Shown: in pieces, positions 58,001 to 64,000 of the stretch
Layout of the letters: each line of letters begins with the position of its first letter
Numbering within the stretch: position 1 is the first letter of the stretch
Assembly (NCBI GenBank): GCA_023105745.1
Contig: JALGQZ010000009.1
Span: 19,764,564 to 19,828,563 of the forward strand
Length of the DNA: 64,000 bases
Direction of reading: 5' to 3'
Origin: Austropuccinia psidii
Taxonomy: Eukaryota; Basidiomycota; Pucciniomycetes; Pucciniales; Sphaerophragmiaceae
Made by a program: the position numbers and the translations under genes
The notes under the pieces: generated by a model
Told to the model about the DNA's origin: nothing
The model's database searches: none
What the model saw: only the letters and a program-made list of their open reading frames with translations

Positions 58001-59332
58001 CTGGAAAATACATCTGAACATCCAGCATGGGTACCACAGGAAGAGCACCATATAGAAGGCATATGTGTTACGGATATTGGCACAGAATTCTTTAAACAAG
58101 TTAAAGAAAGCTATGAAATGGACAAAAACTGCCATATCTTATGCCAAATTCTAATGAAAGACTGTAAACACCCATCACTTTCATCAAAATTTGATGAAAT
58201 ATGGAAAAAAGCATATGATGAAGGAAGGTTCCACCTCCTTGATGGAATCCTCTACCATAGAACAAGAAATAAATGTGTTATGGCTTTAACAGATAGAATT
58301 TTGATAAACACTATACTACATAAATGTCACAATAGTGTTGCAGCTGGATATCTTGCAGAAGACAGAACACTAGAGAGAGTAAAAACCTGCTCTTGGTGGC
58401 CAAATTGGAAGAAAGATGTTGCAGAATACTGCCAAGCCTGTGACAGATGCCAGAAAGAAAACAGAGCCACAGGAAAGGGATTTGGAATGATGATCCAAAT
58501 CCGGGAACCAAAATCCCCTTGGGAAATAGTTCAAATGGAGTGGGTAACAGCCTTACCTCCAGGAGGAGACAGAGGTTACAATGCATGCCTAGTATCAGCT
58601 GACATATACAGAAAAACTCCAATGTTCTTACCATGTCACAAATATGATACAGCTATGGACACAGCCATAATGATATGGAATAAAGTTATTAGCCACACAG
58701 GCTTATTCCAAAAAATCATAAGTGATAGAGACCCAAAATTCACTTCAGCATTATGGACAAACCTCCATAACCTGGTTGGGACAAAATTATCATTATCATC
58801 AGCTTACCACCCCCAAACTGATGGTCTAGCGGAAAGAATGATACAGAACTTAGAAGACATGATCAGGAGATTCTGTGTGTATGGTATATAATTCAAAGAT
58901 TCTGGTGGTTTTACCCATGATTGGTGTACATTAATACCAGCTCTTGAGCTGGCATATAAATAATCAATCCATTCTTTAAATGGAAAAACACCGGAAATGC
59001 CAGAAAAAGGCTGGAATCCAAGAATTCCTTATGATACCCTCAAAAAGGACTTAGTGGATATACACCCAACAGCAAGTAGCTTCAATTTAATGCTTGAGAA
59101 AGCAAGACACCATGCAAACAGATATATGCAAGATTCTTTCAAGTATGAAAAAGAAATATGGGATAAAAGTCATAAACCACTTGACTTCAAAATAGGAGAC
59201 TTGGTCCTAGTTGCAACTCTAAATTTCAATAATATAAAAGGCCCAAAGAAATTGAAAGATTCCTTTGCAGGACAATTGATGATAAAAGCACTACATGGAC
59301 CTAATGCTGTGCAATTAGAGATCACAGGTTGA
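58001..59332 (+). pseudogene. Integrase of element F
   Basis: Open frames 57938-58891 and 58997-59332 with a short break between (TAA at 58889). HHCC domain: [15 protein letters not shown] has Tyr in place of the second His, while CQACDRCQK keeps the Cys pair. Core: [12 protein letters not shown] has Glu where the first catalytic Asp belongs, SDRDPKFTS is intact, DGLAERMIQ keeps Glu. GPY/F-like part: LKDSFAGQLMIKALHGP. It ends at a TGA at 59330; the expected tail (basic, chromodomain-like) follows in shifted frames to about 59630. Confidence 0.85.
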
Positions 59333-59750
59333 TTAATGAACAAACACCCAGCTTTCCCTGTAAGTCTGATGAAACCTTAAATCTCAAGTGAAAAGTAATT
59401 ATTCCCACTAAGAAATAAACCCTAACTTGAAATACCCCCTTTAGAAGAAGGAGAAAAAAAGAAAATTGGGAAAGTCCTTGAAGAAAGAAGGACAACAAAC
59501 AAAAAGGAAAGGGAATATCTTTTAAGGCACAGAAATTCAACTCAAGAAGATGAATGGCTACTTGAGAAGAATATAACAAAGCCTGATAAATTATGAAGAA
59601 GTTTCAGACATGAAAGAAAGCCTAAAGAATAGAAAAATTAAGCATGATTGAGCTTCAAGACGGACAAAGTCTATTCAACAAGTAGGACAGTGGATGATAC
59701 CCTAATTAGCTATATAAGATTGTGGTAAAATCTTTTTTGGTGGTAAGGAT
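59333..59750 (+). other. Integrase tail remains and 3' untranslated region of element F
   Basis: Decayed coding traces (KHPAFPVSLMKP, then DEWLLEKN), then AT-rich DNA. GGTGGTAAGGA at 59739-59749 is a weak polypurine tract next to the 3' LTR. Confidence 0.55.
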
Positions 59751-61618
59751 TGTGAGCCTTTGAGATATGACCACATATCCAGAAAAGCCACAAGAAAAAC
59801 TCTAATAATTATACTCATAATAATTATCTTAAAACTAGTGAAAATGCCATAAATAGGTACAAAATCTGAATTAACTCAGAATCTAATGGGTAAAAATTTG
59901 AAATAAATTGCACCATTAGATTCCTCATGGTAAAATATACATATGCCATTCTTATGGCATATCTGAAAAGTCAATAATTACTGAATAATAAGTAATAATT
60001 CCCTAAAAAAGACACAAAATCTTATCTAACTCAGAAGCCAATTTGACAACATGCGTAGTAAGTTGTACCATTGGATTCCCCATACAAAACTACACATAAA
60101 AAGATTCTATTACAATTCTCTAGAGTCAATACTTAAGGAAGTAAGCTGAATATATGCACTTTTTTGGTCAATGCATATAATCATGTTTTTTAGCTAATAT
60201 CTCTTGAAATATACATGATGGAGAGTTAAATCAAAAGGAAGGTCACCACATGATTACTTTAAGAACACAGATCTGAACTTTATTTTACAAGCTGTAAACA
60301 AGGTTATAATGTGTAAGGATTTATTGAAAAAAATCACTGGAGCTGTTGATCACTTTGTTGTGAAAGTGGTCCAAACTTGAAATGAAGTAGATATTCAGAT
60401 TCTACTAGCTCATAAGTGAAGAATAATGTAATTCCTATCATAATACTCACGGTATAACCCCTTGAAATCAAGGTTTGAAGTTTAAAATGTTGAATTTCAA
60501 CAGAAAACATGAGTTAGAAGAAAAATCATCAAAAATAGAGTTTTTATTATGTAATAAATTTCTCTTGGAGGTTTAATGCGGACATGCCAAGCTATCAGAA
60601 TTATATCTCAGAATAGCTGCAACGTGTATAACTTAAAAGTTATTGACAATCAAAATTTAAGCTTAAATTTGATCATTTATGATCACTCACTGTAATCTTA
60701 TTTTGAATTTAACAGTTATAAAAGGGATTAAACTGGTAAATACTATTACATTATGATTATTAATAATAAAATCCACAAAGTTTAGGCTTCTTCCGAGCCT
60801 ATGATGTCATCAAACTTAGAGTTATTGTGATAACTTTGAATAATGGCATAATAATGAGATACGATGGTTTGATCATGACGTAATGATCACTACACCTTAA
60901 AATACTGATCATTTCCAGTGCTTACCATCAGTAAATGTCTATAAGAAGCCTACTGGACTCTAGAAGGGAGGTATTTACTATAAATAGAGCTCTTTTTACT
61001 CTATTTTCCCCTCAGATGCATCAAAACAATAAAACAATTAAATCAAAAGGTAAAATCTTTATTCTTTATATATAAATCTCTTATATTATCAAATAACAAA
61101 GGCTATCCCCATTATAATCATCATTTTTGACGTGATTACTTCAATTGTACTCTTATTTTGTTATAAATCTCTTAAAAATACATTTCCATGTGAAATCAAG
61201 AGAATTTGTAATTTCTTTTATTTTTATTTGTAAATACGATTTAAATGGGTTGTATTTACATTATTTGGTGTAACGTCTTCCAAAATTATTATATGAAGCA
61301 TCAAAAGCAGGTTATTTTCTATTATTACTATTAATAATTCCTCAATTAATATAAATAGTATTTATATTCATATATAACTTTAATATTAGTAATATTTTAG
61401 TTATTACGTTTTTTTATTAAAAAAAGAAGTTTTTATGCCATTATTATTTGTTTGTAACAATAATAAAGTGGTTTTGAATATATTAATTATCAAATATTGA
61501 TATATTTATTTATTATTTTATTTTTTTGTAATATAAATTATATTTTTATAGTTATTGAATAATATGATTCTTTTTACACTATAATTATAATAATCATTAA
61601 TTATTATAATTATTTTTA
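59751..61618 (+). repeat. 3' LTR of element F, left part
   Basis: TGTGAGCCTTTGAG start; TATA box CTATAAATAG at 60978-60987. The last 100 bp or so are missing because a MULE is inserted at 61619, at a site matching about 53050 in the 5' LTR. Confidence 0.85.
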
Positions 61619-61626
61619 GGGTGTTG

Positions 61627-61658
61627 GTAAAAACACGTAAGAGCTTACGTGTTTTTAC
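61627..61658. repeat. Hairpin in the MULE left terminal region
   Basis: 15-bp arms GTAAAAACACGTAAG / CTTACGTGTTTTTAC, spacer AG; further arm copies in both orientations follow to about 61701. Confidence 0.85.
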
Positions 61659-61701
61659 TAAAAACTTACGTGTTTTGACTATAAATTGGTAAAAACACAT
61701 A

Positions 61702-62198
61702 TGGGGTGCGCTGGCCCCATTTTTAATTGAAAATGAAACACAATTGGGCCTGTATTGGGCCAAAACATGCCCAAAAGAGGTTTTTTCCCCACAAAACCTC
61801 TTTAACTCCAAATTGTTTCAGATTTTTTTGTGCAGCCCCCCCCCAAAAAAAACAAGCCCAAACACCCCAATAATCCACATTATCCCCACCCCAAACCATT
61901 GTTTTTTTTTGGAAAAACAGAATTACCAAAGCCATTTTGCAAAGCTTTTCACAATTTTTTTCTTTTTTTCCCCCAAAGACTGCATTTTCCACCACAACAA
62001 CCTGCTTTCAAGCCTCTCAATTTTCAATTTTTTACCTTCCCTCATCTATTAATCCCACATTTAACCCACCTTCTTTCACTCTTAACCACTTCTGTTCATT
62101 TTTCACACCTTTTTTCACCTCTTTTTCACATTTTGAAAGGTTCTTACCCCATTCCAAATCCCCCTTTTTTCACTTTTATACATATTTTTCATTAAAAA
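61702..62198 (+). other. MULE leader
   Basis: C-rich and T-rich homopolymer runs (C8, A8 near 61840), no start codon in the transposase frame. Matches 1-249. Probably the promoter and 5' UTR. Confidence 0.6.
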
Positions 62199-63203
62199 AT
62201 GCTTCAACCCCCTACTGAAGGTGAATTTCAGACCCTTGAGCTTCTTTGGCAACATGTGCATAATGTTGCCAGGGCTCAGGGGTATGCCGTGTCCACCTTG
62301 AAGTCCAATATGACCCACAACCAAATTAAAATATGTTGTGACAGGTCTGGCACCTCAAATCCCAACAAAAGCACATCCAGAAAAGTCACCTCAAGAAATA
62401 TTGACTGTCCTTTTAGACTTTATGCCAGGAAATATGCCAAGAGTACCACTTGGACTCTTAAAGTCAAAAATGCTGAACATAGCCATGATGCCACTGAAAT
62501 TATCATGGCACATCCTGCTTTCAGGAAATTCAATGAGCAAGAAACATCCCAAATTGCTCAAATTTCTGAATCACTGCTCATGCCAAGGCCAGTTCAGGCC
62601 CAATTATGCATCCAGAGGGAGTCTTCCAGGCTTGTAATACTTCAAGACATTTACAACCAAGTCAAGAAAATCAAGAAAGACAGACTGCAAGGCAGAAGGC
62701 CCATCAATGCTCTTATTGACACTCTCAAAGAAGAAAATTTTGTTTGGTCATCTGCAAGGGATTCTGAGGGACACATTACCTCCTTCTTTTTTACTCACCC
62801 CCTGACCATAAAACTTCTTCATGGCTTTCCTCATGTCACTCTTATGGATTGTACTTATAAAACCAATAAGTAAAAAATGCCCCTTTTTCATATTGTTGGA
62901 TTCAGCTCAACCAATAAGACGTTTTCTGGGGCTTTTTGTTTGATGAAGAATGAGAATGAACCCTCATATACTTGGGCATTAAATCAATACATAGAAAAGG
63001 TCCTCAACAACACCAATCTTGTTCCCCCTCCAGGCATTGTTATTGACAGGGATCTGTCCTTGAAAAACTCTATTGAGAAGCTCTACCCAGACTTCAAAGT
63101 CATGCTATGCATTTGGCACATCAACAAGGATGTATATGCTCATTGCATGAAGAAAATTGGTCATGGAACTGATTTTGAAAATTTTATGGGCCTTTGGAAT
63201 CAG
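62199..63203 (+). pseudogene. MULE transposase, exon 1
   Basis: Starts MLQPPTEGEFQTLELLW. Residues 45-105 form a FAR1/WRKY-GCM1-like zinc finger: Cys in CCDRSG, Cys in DCPFRLYARK, and H-x-H in EHSHDA. The MULE catalytic domain starts near residue 205 with LMDCTYKTNK (first Asp). A TAA at 62871-62873, one codon later, interrupts the frame. It continues MPLFHIVGFSSTNKTF, then IVIDRDLSLKNSIEKL (second Asp) and the CIWHINKDV block. The exon ends at the GT of a short intron. Apart from that stop the exon is open. FAR1-like fingers bind terminal repeats; the catalytic domain cuts and rejoins ends. Confidence 0.85.
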
Positions 63204-63280
63204 GTAATATACTTCTTCACTTTATTTCACTTTTCTTCTTATTATTGTTTTTATTAATGACTTTGGGATTCATTTCTCAG
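63204..63280 (+). other. Intron 1 of the MULE transposase gene
   Basis: GTAATA...TTTCTCAG, 77 bases, T-rich. Removing it restores the frame (FMGLWNQ joined to VMYSSTERS). Confidence 0.8.
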
Positions 63281-63832
63281 GTTATGTATTCATCCACTGA
63301 AAGGTCTTTCAAATAAAATTGGAAGAAGCTTCCAAAGCAAGTCAAAAGCCCTGAAGTCCTGCAATATTTGGAAAAGACGTGGCTTCCTCTAAAGGAGCAT
63401 TATGTGCCAGCCTGGACTAACCACCATTGCCACCTGGGTGTGGGCTCCACCTCCAGAGTTGAAGGTGCCCATGCCATGGTTAAGCTTTGGCTCCAAACGT
63501 CCACTGGTACTATCCTGGAGGTAGTCAGGGCTCTCCACATGGCATTCAGAAAACAATTTATTGATATAATCAACAGAATCTCCAAAGAAATGATTGTCCA
63601 TGTCAAACATTTTCCTCCACACATCTGTGCCCTCAATGGCAAGGTGTCTCATTATGCTCTTCAGATTGCCTTTGAAAATTTCAAAACAAAATTTCCTCCA
63701 AATGAAAAATGCACCAAAAAATACAACAATTATAAAGGCATTCCTTGCAAGCATAAGACCCAAAAGGCATTTGCCAAGAGCCAAAGGCTTGAATTATCAG
63801 ACTTCCATCCTCAATGGAATTTGTATTTTCCT
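63281..63832 (+). pseudogene. MULE transposase, exon 2
   Basis: Reads VMYSSTERSFK, a TAA at about 63314, then KKLPKQVKSPEVLQYLEKTW. GSTSRVEGAHAMVKLWLQTS gives the third acidic catalytic residue (Glu) in the S-R-V-E-G-x-H box. Further on are HFPPHICALNGKVSHYALQI and a C-x-n-H-like tail (GIPCKHKTQKAFAKSQ), which may be a decayed SWIM-type finger. It ends FHPQWNLYFP at a GT. Two stops in the whole gene make it a young pseudogene. Confidence 0.85.
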
Positions 63833-63904
63833 GTGAGGGTTTTTTAATTTCTTATTATTATTCTTTTTCTTATTAACTGACTTTATTTGTCATATTCTTC
63901 TCAG
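63833..63904 (+). other. Intron 2 of the MULE transposase gene
   Basis: GTGAGG...CTTCTCAG, 72 bases, T-rich. The frame joins as YFP to SGFQGDDQ. Confidence 0.75.
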
Positions 63905-64000
63905 TCTGGTTTTCAAGGTGATGATCAAAGTGTTGAAAAAGAATGAAAGAATGAAGCCAAGAAAATATTTGAAGACATTTGGGAAGACCTGTTTCAAAGA
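63905..64000 (+). pseudogene. MULE transposase, exon 3 (cut by window end)
   Basis: SGFQGDDQSVEKE, a TGA, then KNEAKKIFEDIWEDLFQR, still open at the last base. Probably the acidic C-terminal region. Confidence 0.65.

Larger units (their letters stand above)
51151..64000 (+). mobile_element. Ty3/Gypsy element F (family 2), inserted in element C; right end outside window
   Basis: 5' LTR 51151-53138, coding region to about 59630, 3' LTR from 59751. The 3' LTR is interrupted at 61619 by a MULE, so its end and target duplication are not visible. Left flank is ACTTT. Coding parts are better kept than in C but carry stops, shifts and catalytic changes. Confidence 0.85.
61619..64000 (+). mobile_element. 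MULE DNA transposon, left part
   Basis: Left end GGGTGTTGGTAAAAACACG is the inverted match of the right end at 15137. A 500-base leader and a transposase gene on the plus strand follow; the right end is beyond the window. Left flank TATTTTTA is the probable 8-bp target sequence. This is the autonomous relative of the elements at 1-1058 and 12849-15137. Confidence 0.85.

Overview
The window looks like repeat-packed, AT-rich nuclear DNA of a rust fungus (Pucciniales). The gag, pol and transposase families most resemble those I recall from the very large, transposon-filled genome of Austropuccinia psidii; this species guess is from memory and was not searched. I see no intact host gene, rRNA, tRNA or CRISPR array. 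Nearly everything is transposable-element DNA, inserted in layers.

Left half (1-27330). A deleted MULE relic (1-1058) is followed by a PIF/Harbinger transposase pseudogene (about 1375-2339, resuming at 27029). That gene is split by a Ty3/Gypsy element, here called A (2340-27028). A is itself interrupted by a solo LTR of its own family (5562-6957), a reversed solo LTR of a second family (8553-10577, target duplication GGATG) and a complete chromovirus-type Ty3/Gypsy element E (10875-22539). The leader of E carries a non-autonomous MULE (12849-15137, target duplication TTAATTTA) full of palindromic 21-bp repeats. A later 760-bp tandem duplication copied the leader/MULE junction.

Middle (27331-33877). 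Degenerate sequence with an unrecognised coding-like stretch (28311-28760), a reversed solo LTR (28761-30708), an imperfect tandem repeat of about 110 bp (31880-32380), and a minus-strand relic resembling a Tnp2/CACTA-type transposase (33442-33877).

Right half (33878-64000). Element C (second Gypsy family, LTR TGTGAG...TTACA) holds a complete family-1 element D (37754-47433, target duplication AAGGA), the best preserved element here: its gag-pol frame has only three stop codons. C is then interrupted by element F of its own family (51151 to beyond the window). The 3' LTR of F is broken at 61619 by a MULE with a nearly complete two-intron transposase gene.

How the parts work together: each Gypsy element has LTRs with promoter-like TATA boxes, a priming site, gag, protease, reverse transcriptase, RNase H and integrase; E adds a chromodomain. 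The most interesting signal is in the leaders of families 1 and 2. A short predicted intron contains the gag start codon just upstream of its 3' splice site. Unspliced RNA would therefore start Gag, while spliced RNA would encode a different protein in another frame, overlapping Gag. The spliced frames close exactly (248 codons in A and D, 101 in F).
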